A stretch of DNA of 54,665 nt, from NCBI RefSeq assembly GCF_003013245.1, contig NZ_PXYY01000004.1:1-54665 (forward strand), in the 5' to 3' direction. Positions 34,235 to 41,558 of the stretch are shown one piece after another. The notes beneath the pieces are model-generated. The model saw only the letters and a program-made list of their open reading frames with translations. It was not told where the DNA came from and made no database searches. Source of the stretch: Neisseria iguanae (GTDB taxonomy: Bacteria; Pseudomonadota; Gammaproteobacteria; Burkholderiales; Neisseriaceae). Position numbers and translations under genes: made by a program. Numbering within the stretch: the first letter of the stretch is position 1; each line of letters begins with the position of its first letter.

Positions 34235-34891
34235 GTGAATAAGACAATCGGACAACGGATTCGGCAAAAAAGGAAAGAGTTCAAATGGACTCAACAAGAA
34301 CTGGCGAAGAAGCTCAAAGATATTTCCCACGTGGCAATTTCCCAGTGGGAATCAAATACGACTAAGCCTAATGCAGAAAATTTATACGAGCTATCTCAAG
34401 TACTCGGTTGCGATTTAGGCTGGCTTTTAAAAGGTGAAGGCGAAGATACAAACACCAATGTAGTTTTTATAGAGGATTCAAACAATCGGAAAATTCCCGT
34501 TTTGGATGTTGCTCAAATAGAAAATTGGAATCTGCGGATACCAATACCCAATCCAATAAAAGGAGCTTATCTTATGAGTAATATCCATGACCCCAACAAA
34601 TGCTTCGCATTGAAAATTTCCGGTGATTCAATGAATCCAGATTTTGTAGAAGGAGATTTGATCGTCGTTGATATAGAACAAAAGCCTGAACCTGGTGAAT
34701 TTGTAGTTGCTCGCATTGATAAGGATGTCGTCTTCAGAAAATATCAAGTAGTAAGTTCTGTGAACGGAGAACCCGAATGTTTTTCTCTTTCTCCATTAAA
34801 TCGGGACTTTCCACCGTTCTCTTCTTCACGTCACACCATTGAAATTATTGGTACCATGATTGAACATCGCATTTTTCGAAGGAAGCGATAA
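34235..34891 (+). CDS. CI/LexA-type repressor with S24 peptidase domain
   Basis: 218 aa. An N-terminal Xre HTH (IGQRIRQKRKEFKWTQQEL, then VAISQWESNTTKP) is joined to a C-terminal S24 domain with catalytic Ser in KISGDSMNPDFVEGD and Lys near VVARIDKDVVF. Such repressors cleave themselves after SOS induction, which would free the element for excision. It faces the Cro-like gene across two TTAAG-N4-CTTAA sites. Confidence 0.92.
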   Translation: MNKTIGQRIRQKRKEFKWTQQELAKKLKDISHVAISQWESNTTKPNAENLYELSQVLGCDLGWLLKGEGEDTNTNVVFIEDSNNRKIPVLDVAQIENWNLRIPIPNPIKGAYLMSNIHDPNKCFALKISGDSMNPDFVEGDLIVVDIEQKPEPGEFVVARIDKDVVFRKYQVVSSVNGEPECFSLSPLNRDFPPFSSSRHTIEIIGTMIEHRIFRRKR

Positions 34892-34910
34892 AAAGTCTAA
34901 TTCTCCCAAT

Positions 34911-34946
34911 AAAAGGTCGTCTGAGTTATCAGATGACCTTTTATTT
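34911..34946 (+). terminator. Degenerate uptake-sequence terminator after the repressor
   Basis: AAAAGGTCGTCTGA-GTTA-TCAGATGACCTTTT, followed by ATTTTAT; one G-T pair in the stem. Confidence 0.75.
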
Positions 34947-35022
34947 TATATATAAAACAAAGACATGGGTAAGCCCAATTACAAAAAATAAAGATATCTT
35001 AAATTTCAGCTTGCTTAATTAT

Positions 35023-35036
35023 TTAAGTTATCTTAA
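35023..35036. promoter_or_regulatory. Third TTAAG-N4-CTTAA operator
   Basis: TTAAG-TTAT-CTTAA, the same form as the two sites in the CI/Cro promoter, but 130 nt beyond the repressor's stop and just ahead of the structured non-coding region. An additional ATCTTAAA half-site lies at about 34995. Confidence 0.8.
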
Positions 35037-35089
35037 AATTAGATTCATCGAAATTAAACGCTCTTTAAATCTTTGGAACGAAGCAACCG

Positions 35090-35480
35090 GCCTTCGGAGT
35101 TTTTTCGGAGTATAAACCCCGAAAAAACAGGCGTAGAAAAGGCGATCGAGCCTTTGGGTTAGAACAAACGGTTGCTGGCAGCTTTCAACCTGCCAAAAAA
35201 AAATGCCGCGCATCCGGGTAGCCTGATGAGAGGGTCCGGTAACAGGCGGCAAGTTGGACGTATTTTTTAATCGGGACGTACTCCCGATGCAGCAGCGATA
35301 ATCTGCGGACAAGCTGCAAAATACATTTGGTTTTTCTTTTCCCCCGCCGTGAGCGGGTATTTATCGGAAAAATCCGATAGGGCGTATGCCCAAATGTTCA
35401 GACGGCTCTACCCGTCTTTAAACATGTATCCAAATCCAAGCCCACTTGTGCAAGAAGTGGGTTTCCGTTTGGGTTCATTC
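35090..35480 (+). ncRNA. Hairpin-dense region, candidate structured RNA
   Basis: At least seven clean stem-loops in about 380 nt: 35099-35128 (GTTTTTTCGG stem), 35138-35155 (AAAGGC/GCCTTT), 35270-35288 (ATCGGG/CCCGAT), 35343-35357 (CCCGC/GCGGG), 35362-35379 (TATCGGA/TCCGATA), 35380-35391 (GGGC/GCCC) and 35441-35461 (CCCACTT/AAGTGGG). No good protein frame. A CI-type operator precedes it, so it may be a repressor-controlled transcript; a replication origin is the main alternative. Confidence 0.5.
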
Positions 35481-35486
35481 GAAATA

Positions 35487-35527
35487 ATAATAAAGTTTAT
35501 TATTTCAAATAGTTTATTATAGTTCAA
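35487..35527. repeat. AT-rich repeats before the 98-aa gene
   Basis: AGTTTATTAT occurs twice with a 17-bp period, each time close to TTCAAA. GAAATAATAA and TTATTATTTC also form an inverted repeat across the first copy. Possibly promoter or iteron-like elements. Confidence 0.45.
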
Positions 35528-35537
35528 AGGCGAAGTT

Positions 35538-35834
35538 ATGACAAATATGACAAAAGATGAAATTAAAGCCCTGCAAATCAAAGCAGCAGAAATCAGTGAT
35601 CATTTTGAAAAACGTTCGGCGGTTTATGTGCGATCGGGACAGGAAATTTTTGAGGCAAACCGTGAGAATCACGATGACGCATTCGTCACATCGTGCATCG
35701 CAAATGACTACTGGTGGAAGTTTGAGTGGTATCTGAAGGGCAGTGATCTTTGGAAAGACAGCGATTTTGACGATATTGATGAGGTGGCGGCGGAGTTTGA
35801 GGGGCGGTTTGCGGAATTTTTTCGGGAAGGTTGA
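35538..35834 (+). CDS. Acidic 98-aa hypothetical protein
   Basis: Soluble; the N-terminal helix carries Lys and Glu (MTKDEIKALQIKAAEISDHF), the middle has aromatic YWWKFEWYL, and the C-terminus is strongly acidic (SDFDDIDEVAAEFEGRFAEF). AAAGGCGAAG precedes the start. Highly acidic small proteins on mobile elements are sometimes DNA mimics, but nothing specific supports that here. It lies 2 nt from the next gene's start region. Confidence 0.65.
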   Translation: MTNMTKDEIKALQIKAAEISDHFEKRSAVYVRSGQEIFEANRENHDDAFVTSCIANDYWWKFEWYLKGSDLWKDSDFDDIDEVAAEFEGRFAEFFREG

Positions 35835-35839
35835 GAACG

Positions 35840-36214
35840 ATGGCGCTAATACTTAGTTTGTTATTTAATGATTATGGCCTTCCTAGTGGTAAGGCTTGGA
35901 TATTTTTCACGATTATAATTTGCATAATCGCTGTTTTTTCAATGGTTTTTGATGAATCCGCTGATGGCCTACGCTCGTATCTTATTTCAGGCTGCGGTTT
36001 TGCCTTGTATTTAGCTTTATTTTTTTCTCTTGTTGCAATAAACCAATATGAGCATATACCTATCAGTGGTACGGATATTCAAAAGACCAATTTGAAAAGA
36101 TGTACAGCTGGGAGAATCATTACACTCGAAAACATCGAAGATATTATGACTGACTGCCAAAACCGTGATCGGGAGCTGAAATTTAGGGCAAAAATTGAAT
36201 CATTAGATAAGTAA
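35840..36214 (+). CDS. Hypothetical membrane protein
   Basis: 124 aa from ATG 35840; an in-frame TTG at 35831 overlaps the previous gene and is also possible. Two membrane helices (about 18-36 and 50-70), then a soluble tail with two Cys (LKRCTAGR, MTDCQNRDR). It is probably co-transcribed with the acidic protein just upstream. Function unknown. Confidence 0.6.
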   Translation: MALILSLLFNDYGLPSGKAWIFFTIIICIIAVFSMVFDESADGLRSYLISGCGFALYLALFFSLVAINQYEHIPISGTDIQKTNLKRCTAGRIITLENIEDIMTDCQNRDRELKFRAKIESLDK

Positions 36215-36246
36215 ATCCTCTTTGGAATAATCAGATTTTGTTCTTC

Positions 36247-36276
36247 AGGTCGTTAGAAGTTTCAGACGACCTTTTC
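36247..36276 (+). terminator. Paired uptake-sequence terminator
   Basis: AGGTCGTTAGAA and TTTCAGACGACCT form an imperfect stem followed by TTTTC. Confidence 0.65.
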
Positions 36277-36545
36277 TACCGCCTAGCTACACAAAAGGCG
36301 GCGGGCAACTCAGCGGCTCGAGAGAAAGGAAGACTGAGCGGTTCCGATACCGTCCGTGTGTGATGTTGTGTGAACAAACACTTCGCCCGTGAACAACCAT
36401 CAGTAACGGGAGGGTAAAAATCGGCGGTATGGTATTTATCACACCCTGCCGTATTGAGCGACGCCCTGATAAGGCTGACTACCGGCAACAGGTCGGGGAG
36501 CAGGTGGAAACCCTGCATTTCAGCCTGTTTTTACGGAGAAGCGAA
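36277..36545. other. Non-coding region with 42-bp repeat copy 2
   Basis: No gene seen before ATG 36546. It contains GCGGCGGGCAACTCAGCGGC-like paired tracts and the 42-bp repeat near its right end, and is probably part of a leader for the 92-aa gene. Confidence 0.5.
36475..36516 (+). repeat. 42-bp interspersed repeat, copy 2
   Basis: Contains GACTACCGGCAACAGGTCGG and then GGAGCAGGTGGAAACCCTGC. One difference from copy 3 at 37276. Confidence 0.85.
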
Positions 36546-36824
36546 ATGAAGCAAGAAAACGATACCTTAGTCCGACTGAAGGCAAACATAGATGCCAAAC
36601 TGCGCCATGCAGTGGAATACCGCCGCGATCAGGAAGAACGTGAAATGCTGGAGCGCATGATTTCACAGGGCGTGATTCCCCAAGACGATTACAGCAAGGA
36701 AGAACGGAAACTGCTGGTTAAAGCGTTCTTCGCCAGTATTTTCGGGCAGAAACAGGTTTCCATCGAGGGGGCAACACAAGAGGTTGAAGCTGTATTGAGG
36801 GAAATTTTAAAGGCTAGAGGATAA
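36546..36824 (+). CDS. Small charged helical protein, unknown
   Basis: 92 aa from ATG 36546 (CGGAGAAGCGAA upstream). Strongly charged N-terminal helix (RRDQEEREMLERMI), then KEERKLLVKAFFASIFG and a C-terminal helix ending LREILKARG. Likely coiled-coil; no catalytic motif. The gene opposite (36828) converges with it, 3 nt apart. Function unknown. Confidence 0.6.
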   Translation: MKQENDTLVRLKANIDAKLRHAVEYRRDQEEREMLERMISQGVIPQDDYSKEERKLLVKAFFASIFGQKQVSIEGATQEVEAVLREILKARG

Positions 36825-36827
36825 ACA

Positions 36828-37202
36828 TTATTTTATCGAACTCTTGAGGCTTCTCGTGTCGTACGTATCGCCGCAAGCATCAATCAAACGCTGCCAAAAA
36901 CGGGAAGAAACAGAAAGATTGGTTTTGCTGTCAACTGCTGTTTTCAAAAGTGAATGCAGTTCCTGTTCTGCCATATCCAACAATTCTCCTTTGTCCTCTT
37001 TTATGGCTCGAAACAATAAAACCGATAAAAGAAGGGAATGTTCTAACAGTTTATCTGTCCCATTTATCCTAACATTTTCGCGCATATCCCATTTAAAGGA
37101 CAATTCGCTTACATCCCTGGACAGGCTGTCAACTTCATCGTTTAAATATTCAAGTTGCTGATTGATGGCATCCAAGATTGAAGGTGGTTTTGGCGATCTC
37201 AT
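36828..37202 (-). CDS. Hypothetical helical protein
   Basis: 124 aa. Opens with a likely coiled coil (INQQLEYLNDEVDSLSRDVS), followed by a hydrophobic helix HSLLLSVLLFRAI and a polar tail. No signal peptide. Its start is preceded on the minus strand by AAAAAAAGGTAAATCC. It converges with the 92-aa gene. No family recognised. Confidence 0.6.
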   Translation of the reverse strand: MRSPKPPSILDAINQQLEYLNDEVDSLSRDVSELSFKWDMRENVRINGTDKLLEHSLLLSVLLFRAIKEDKGELLDMAEQELHSLLKTAVDSKTNLSVSSRFWQRLIDACGDTYDTRSLKSSIK

Positions 37203-37275
37203 GGATTTACCTTTTTTTGATAAAGTTGGTTGTAGGAGACCTGACTATATCAAACGTCCTGCCTGACGTTAAGGG

Positions 37276-37317
37276 CTGACTACCGGCAACAGGTCGGGGA
37301 GCAGGTGGAAGCCCTGC
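37276..37317 (+). repeat. 42-bp interspersed repeat, copy 3
   Basis: Same core as copies 1 and 2, followed closely by a DUS-pair hairpin, as with copy 1. Confidence 0.85.
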
Positions 37318-37328
37318 AATTAAATTCT

Positions 37329-37362
37329 GAGGTCGTCTGAAAACGTTTCAGACGGCCTTCAA
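37329..37362 (+). terminator. Mixed uptake-sequence hairpin
   Basis: GAGGTCGTCTGAAA pairs with TTTCAGACGGCCTTC: one arm carries the GTCGTCTGAA form, the other GCCGTCTGAA, with a G-T wobble. Confidence 0.75.
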
Positions 37363-37388
37363 TTTATCTAAAAGCGAAAGGAAGCAAC

Positions 37389-37556
37389 ATGAAAAAACTC
37401 CGCAAGCCCGTCAAACAAATTGTGATTGGCACTTACGAAAGCATGAAGGCTGCATCCAAGCAGGTTGACCTGTTGATGCGTGGTAATAGTGATTTATGCG
37501 TGAATATCGTTCAGGACGGTCGCAAATTTCAGGTTCGAACGGTTGCTTGGCAATAA
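37389..37556 (+). CDS. 55-aa basic hypothetical protein
   Basis: Starts at ATG 37389 with AAAGGAAGCAAC upstream. The sequence is basic at the start (MKKLRKPVKQIVIG), has a helix with SMKAASKQVDLLM and ends with a beta-like stretch (RKFQVRTVAWQ). A terminator follows immediately. Plausible small single-domain protein; function unknown. Confidence 0.6.
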   Translation: MKKLRKPVKQIVIGTYESMKAASKQVDLLMRGNSDLCVNIVQDGRKFQVRTVAWQ

Positions 37557-37586
37557 AAAAGCCGCTTTCTTTCAAAGGCGGCTTTG
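37556..37586 (+). terminator. Terminator after the 55-aa gene
   Basis: AAAGCCGC and the inverse GCGGCTTT around a short loop, preceded by an A-run. Confidence 0.7.
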
Positions 37587-37684
37587 GGAGAATTGGATAA
37601 TCTCGTAGGGGTACGCAGATTATCCTTTTTTTCATCCATTATTTCAATACCCGCTGTTCGGCGGAAATTTAAAAAGGTGTGTGT

Positions 37685-38236
37685 ATGAATAAATCTTTGG
37701 GTTTGCTGGCGGCCGCCATGCTGGGGGCTGCTCCTGCGGCTTATGCCGACGATGTGCTGACGGGTGATACTCGCTTGGCGTGTGAAGCGATTTTGTGTCT
37801 GTCGTCAGGCGACCGTCCAAGCGAGTGTACCGCTTCGATTAAGCGGTATTTTTCGATCCGGCATAAAAAGTTGGGGGATACTCTCAAAGCACGTCGGAAC
37901 TTTTTAAAGATGTGTCCGGCAAGTTCTGAAAATCGGGAAATGGCTGGATTAGTAGATGCCATCGCGGAAGGTGCCGGTCGTTGTGATGCAAAAGAGTTGA
38001 ATCGAATGATGCGTTACTCGGCATGGGAAGAGGTTTGCGAACAGAAAACCTATAACCGTCTTGGCCGAAACTACACCAAACAGGAAAACTGTAAGTTGGT
38101 AAAAAAATTCCGTGTCCGTCCCGATAAACCGCAATACTGCAAAGCATATTTTGAACATGGTTTGACAACCACTGGCGACAAAGTGCGTTATGTAGGCGAA
38201 GAGAAAACCGATGGTCGTTGGGTAGATGTTCGATAA
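37685..38236 (+). CDS. trbM: TrbM-like conjugal transfer protein
   Basis: 183 aa from ATG 37685. Signal peptide of about 23 residues (ending AAYADD), then a Cys-rich periplasmic protein: DTRLACEAILCLSSGDRPSEC is the TrbM hallmark, with further Cys at CPASS, RCDAKEL and EVCEQ. TrbM proteins are periplasmic factors found with conjugation genes; exact role unknown. It lies in front of the TraL/TraM-like pair. Confidence 0.85.
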   Translation: MNKSLGLLAAAMLGAAPAAYADDVLTGDTRLACEAILCLSSGDRPSECTASIKRYFSIRHKKLGDTLKARRNFLKMCPASSENREMAGLVDAIAEGAGRCDAKELNRMMRYSAWEEVCEQKTYNRLGRNYTKQENCKLVKKFRVRPDKPQYCKAYFEHGLTTTGDKVRYVGEEKTDGRWVDVR

Positions 38237-38320
38237 ACGTCTGAAAACCAACGAAACATCTGGTCCGATTTTTCCTCCTGTGTTCGGGCAAACCCTTTCC
38301 TGATGTCCGACACGTTTGTT

Positions 38321-38353
38321 CCCTGCGGGTTTTCCTTCCCGCGGGGCTTTTTA
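38321..38353 (+). terminator. Terminator after trbM
   Basis: CCCTGCGGG and CCCGCGGGG pair with one wobble around TTTTCCTT, followed by CTTTTTA. Confidence 0.65.
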
Positions 38354-38460
38354 CAGATCAAAGACCGTATAACAGGCGGGTTTTGATGTGTGAGAAATCC
38401 TAATAGCCGCGACTGCGGTATTTTTTTATGACGAAAAAACAATCAGGAAAGGTTGGAACA

Positions 38461-39225
38461 ATGAAAGAAGTGAATTTGATAGTGCAGAGCAAAGGCGGCT
38501 GCGGAAAAACGTTTTGTTGTGCTTCATACGCACAATATGTGGCGGCAAAGGCTGCCAATCAGGTCGAAGTTCATTGCTACGATACCGACACGAGCAACCG
38601 TACACTGAGCCGATACAAGCCATTGAATGTCCATGTTATCAATATTCTGACACGGGACAACAACGTGGATATTCGTAATTTTGACGGACTGGTTGAGCAG
38701 TTTTTGGAAAAAGACGGTATAGGCATTGTCGATACCGGTTCCAACACTTTTATTCCACTGATGTCGTATATCGCTGAAAACAACATCGCCGAACTGCTTC
38801 GAGAATCAGGTGTGCGCCTGATTCTTCATGTGCCGATTGAAGGCGGACAGGCGCAGGTTGACTGCATCGAAAGTTTGGGACGGATTTTGAACGACGTCGA
38901 CGCTGAAGTAGTAGTTTGGCTGAACGAGTTCCACGGCGCAGTGGAGAATGCTGGCAAACCGTTCGAACAGTTCGGTGTTTACCAAAAACACAAAGACCGC
39001 ATTATCGGTATTGTGCGTGTGGAAAAACGTAATCCCGACACGTACGGCAAAGACATTGAACAAATGACCAAACTGCATCTGACTTTTGACGAGGTGGATG
39101 CTACGACAGAAATGACGTTTATGCCCAAACAACGACTCCGGAACGTGAAGCGCGATATTTTCGCCAAACTGGAAAGCCTGCCGGTGATGGCAAATGCTTT
39201 GAATGGTGGGGAAGATGGAAAATAA
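38461..39225 (+). CDS. traL: TraL-like ParA/MinD-type ATPase
   Basis: 254 aa from ATG 38461, chosen over ATG 38428 because AGGAAAGG lies before it. The deviant Walker A is QSKGGCGKTF near the N-terminus, followed by the YDTD switch and GIVDTGSNTF. This fits the IncP TraL/ParA-like group linked to transfer. Its stop overlaps the next gene's start, so TraL and TraM-like proteins are coupled. Confidence 0.8.
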   Translation: MKEVNLIVQSKGGCGKTFCCASYAQYVAAKAANQVEVHCYDTDTSNRTLSRYKPLNVHVINILTRDNNVDIRNFDGLVEQFLEKDGIGIVDTGSNTFIPLMSYIAENNIAELLRESGVRLILHVPIEGGQAQVDCIESLGRILNDVDAEVVVWLNEFHGAVENAGKPFEQFGVYQKHKDRIIGIVRVEKRNPDTYGKDIEQMTKLHLTFDEVDATTEMTFMPKQRLRNVKRDIFAKLESLPVMANALNGGEDGK

Positions 39226-39661
39226 GGCGTCTGAAGTTATTGCCGAAGTGTTCCGACACTCCGGAACAAGGCTGACGGAAGACGATCCAATCGTCGTGAT
39301 GTTGCTAATGCAGGAACAGTCTATCCGTCAAGCCTTTGACACCTTTGCGGAGCAGCAAGCGGAAGAGAGGCTGGCATTTTTGGAGGAGCTGGAAGTCCGT
39401 GAAGGCAACATCACCGCTGCCGCCTCCAAGCTGGAAAAGTACCGGGAACAACTGCTGGCAGAGCTGGCGCAATATGCCAATGGACAGATTGCCGAGTCCG
39501 AACAAAAAATCTATGGTTCGGTATCCCAACGTATCGCCCGTGATACGGAAGAAGCCAACGGACGGCTGGTCAAAAGGCTGGAACGACTGGTCGTCTGTAC
39601 TGTGGCGGCAGCTTTGGCAGTGTTGCTGATAGTGGGATGGTTTTTTTGGAGAGGAGGTTGA
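39215..39661 (+). CDS. traM: TraM-like membrane protein
   Basis: 148 aa from ATG 39215. Soluble N-terminus, a long Glu/Gln-rich coiled coil (about 40-110), then one C-terminal membrane helix (about 124-145). The order TraL then TraM and the membrane tail match IncP TraM; sequence-level homology was not testable here. A truncated paralogue lies at 79-414. Confidence 0.65.
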   Translation: MENKASEVIAEVFRHSGTRLTEDDPIVVMLLMQEQSIRQAFDTFAEQQAEERLAFLEELEVREGNITAAASKLEKYREQLLAELAQYANGQIAESEQKIYGSVSQRIARDTEEANGRLVKRLERLVVCTVAAALAVLLIVGWFFWRGG

Positions 39662-39662
39662 T

Positions 39663-39893
39663 GTGGATGAGAAAAGTTACAAGACCCTGCTTGCAAAGCC
39701 GCCAGAAGGAATCGGCAGTTGGCCGTTGGTTTTAATTATCGAATTTAAAGATGCCGTTTACGAGGCAAACATTGCCCTGAGTCGTTCGAGCTCTGCCAAC
39801 GGCTGGCGGCAAACGTTTGCTGAAAAAGCTGAAAAAGTATGCGGTTTTTACCGACTCCAAAACGAAATAGAAAAAAGGAAGCACCAATGCTGA
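39663..39893 (+). CDS. Small conserved element protein
   Basis: 76 aa starting with GTG 39663, with GAGAGGAGG upstream. Motifs LLAKPPEG, W-PLVLIIEFKDAVYEAN shared with the paralogue at 428. Stop overlaps the start of the next gene. No known domain. Confidence 0.7.
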   Translation: MDEKSYKTLLAKPPEGIGSWPLVLIIEFKDAVYEANIALSRSSSANGWRQTFAEKAEKVCGFYRLQNEIEKRKHQC

Positions 39894-40150
39894 TTGACAA
39901 AAAAAATCCCGTCAGTACGGTAAAGATACCTTCCATTGTAGTTCCGGCAGAGGAAGATTATCCACATTACCGGCTGATACCGGTGCAGACGGAAGCAGGC
40001 AACGATATGTGCCTGCTTTTTTATGTCAATGAAGAATACTATCTGATGCTCGAACCGCGCATCAAACGCTATTTGGCACTCAGAAAACTGGAACAGTTGA
40101 CCGAAACTGCACCGTTTAAAGTATTCGAAGTGATGCGGGAGGCAGAATGA
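39887..40150 (+). CDS. Small conserved element protein
   Basis: 87 aa from ATG 39887, AAAAAAGGAAGC upstream. Shared blocks EEDYPHYRLIPVQ and LMLEPRIKRYLALRKLEQL with the paralogue at 672. Overlaps the excisionase-like gene by 4 nt, so the whole traL-to-int series is one coupled operon. Function unknown. Confidence 0.7.
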   Translation: MLIDKKNPVSTVKIPSIVVPAEEDYPHYRLIPVQTEAGNDMCLLFYVNEEYYLMLEPRIKRYLALRKLEQLTETAPFKVFEVMREAE

Positions 40151-40476
40151 GTAAAACCTACACCGTGGAAGAGGCAGCAGAATACTGCAAATGCCACGCC
40201 GAAACCATCCGACAATACATCCGTAAAGGCATGCTCGAGGCCAGCCGACCTGGCCGCCGTTATTGTATTACCCAAGCCGCACTTGACGTTTTTCTGATGC
40301 GAAAAGAAAATGAACAAGTGCAGGCTTCGCTCGAACACAGGAGTAAAGCAAAATGCCGATCTACTTACGAAACGGCGTTTACTACGTCGATATTAGAACA
40401 GAAAGCGGCCGCAGAATTAGACAGTCTGTTGGAACCAAAAACAAAAAGGAAGCGCAAAAGCTTCATGATAAATTAA
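40147..40476 (+). CDS. xis: Excisionase-like HTH protein with extended tail
   Basis: 109 aa. HTH core VEEAAEYCKCHAETIRQYIR, then SRPGRRYCITQAALDVFL. In the remnant copy the protein ends within 8 nt of the integrase start; here the stop has been lost and the frame runs 124 nt into the integrase gene, adding about 39 basic residues (ending KTKRKRKSFMIN). The tail is probably non-functional or regulatory. Likely directs integrase towards excision. Confidence 0.75.
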   Translation: MSKTYTVEEAAEYCKCHAETIRQYIRKGMLEASRPGRRYCITQAALDVFLMRKENEQVQASLEHRSKAKCRSTYETAFTTSILEQKAAAELDSLLEPKTKRKRKSFMIN

Positions 40477-41402
40477 CATACGAGTTATGGCAGCACGAAC
40501 ATTTTGACGAAAAACCGAAACGGCTGTGGGAGGAGGCCGCAGTCAGGTGGATTAAAGAAAAATCCGATAAAAAAAGTATCAAAGACGACATCTGCCGCTT
40601 GCGGATGTTGCCGAAATTGCGCGGAGTCTATCTACATCATTTGAGCCGTGATTTCATTATGGATGTGGTGGACAGACTGCCTTGTAGCAACAGTACCAAA
40701 AACCGTTATATTGCTTTGATACGGTCTATTTTGTACAAAGCTCAAAACGAATGGGGTTGGATTGACAAAGTTCCAAAGCTGAAGCTGAAAAAAGAGGCAG
40801 AAAAGCGTATTCGTTGGTTGAAACCTGAAGAAGCGGAGCGGCTAATCAACGCATTGCCGGACGATCATTGGCGTGCAATTGCCAAATTCAGTTTCTGTAC
40901 AGGGCTACGGCAACGTAACGTGTTTGGTTTACGATGGGAACAAGTCGATTTAGACCGTAAGACGGCTTGGATCTACCCCGATGAAGCCAAAGCAGGCAGA
41001 CCGATTGGTGTGCCGCTAAACGATGTTGCGATACGGGTCTTATCGGAACGAATGGGAATACACAAAACTTATGTGTTCACCAATCGAGAAAACAAACCCA
41101 TAACGGCATTGTCGAGCAGAATGTGGAAACGCACGTTGGAAAGGGCGGGCATTTCTAATTTCAGATGGCACGACATCCGGCACACGTGGGCAAGCTGGCT
41201 AGTCCAGCGCGGAGTACCTCTAGTTGCTCTAAAAGAAATGGGAGGGTGGGAACGGTTAGATATGGTTATGCGTTACGCACATTTAGCGACTGACCATCTG
41301 ATAGCCCATGCCGAAGTTTTGGATGACCTTGAAAATTTTGGACACAAATTGGGCACAAAGCAAAAAGACAGCCTGAATTATAAGCTGTCTTTTGGTAATT
41401 GA
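40353..41402 (+). CDS. int: Tyrosine integrase of the element
   Basis: 349 aa. N-terminal arm-binding part (YYVDIRTESGRRIRQSV) and a core-binding part, then the catalytic domain with Arg186 (TGLRQRN), His273-x-x-Arg276 (WHDIRHTW), Trp299 (GGWE) and Tyr308 (MRYAHL): a complete set. It sits 36 nt from the tRNA-Leu 3' end. It should recombine the tRNA 3' end with the circular element's attP. Confidence 0.95.
   Translation: MPIYLRNGVYYVDIRTESGRRIRQSVGTKNKKEAQKLHDKLTYELWQHEHFDEKPKRLWEEAAVRWIKEKSDKKSIKDDICRLRMLPKLRGVYLHHLSRDFIMDVVDRLPCSNSTKNRYIALIRSILYKAQNEWGWIDKVPKLKLKKEAEKRIRWLKPEEAERLINALPDDHWRAIAKFSFCTGLRQRNVFGLRWEQVDLDRKTAWIYPDEAKAGRPIGVPLNDVAIRVLSERMGIHKTYVFTNRENKPITALSSRMWKRTLERAGISNFRWHDIRHTWASWLVQRGVPLVALKEMGGWERLDMVMRYAHLATDHLIAHAEVLDDLENFGHKLGTKQKDSLNYKLSFGN
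41365..41396 (+). terminator. Terminator of the integrase gene
   Basis: AAAGACAGC and GCTGTCTTT pair around a 12-nt loop, spanning the last codons and stop. Confidence 0.7.
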
Positions 41403-41437
41403 TCATCTTAGATTATTCAATAAATTCATAGATTTAT

Positions 41438-41527
41438 TGGTGCCCGGAGCCGGAATCGAACCGGCACGGCCGGTTTAGGGCCGACGGATTTTAAGTCCGT
41501 TGTGTCTACCTATTTCACCACCCGGGC
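41438..41527 (-). tRNA. tRNA-Leu(TAA), integration target
   Basis: 90 nt including encoded CCA. Anticodon TAA in GGACTTAAAATCC; long variable arm CGGCC-CTAAACC-GGCCG typical of tRNA-Leu; acceptor stem GCCCGGG pairs with CCGGGCA side. It is intact after integration because the element brought a 3' end copy. Confidence 0.97.
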
Positions 41528-41558
41528 AATAGGTTTATCAGAATAAAACTATTGGAAG

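Larger units (their letters stand above)
2272..41437. mobile_element. Integrative and conjugative element of about 39 kb in tRNA-Leu(TAA)
   Basis: It is bounded by the tRNA-Leu 3' fragment at 2272 and the intact tRNA-Leu at 41438, with an integrase next to the tRNA. It encodes a full VirB-type secretion channel, coupling protein, relaxase, relaxase accessory protein, SSB, primase and helicase, two toxin-antitoxin pairs, a CI/Cro switch and cargo. All core transfer genes look uninterrupted, so it may be mobile. Its oriT was not identified. Confidence 0.9.

Noticed and set aside
35221..35260. CTGATGAG motif in the structured region suggested a hammerhead ribozyme
   Set aside because: No GAAA core and no matching stems I and III around it; the motif alone is common.
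35028..35312. 94-codon minus-strand frame in the structured region
   Set aside because: No ribosome site, irregular Cys/Arg-rich composition, and it overlaps several perfect stem-loops.
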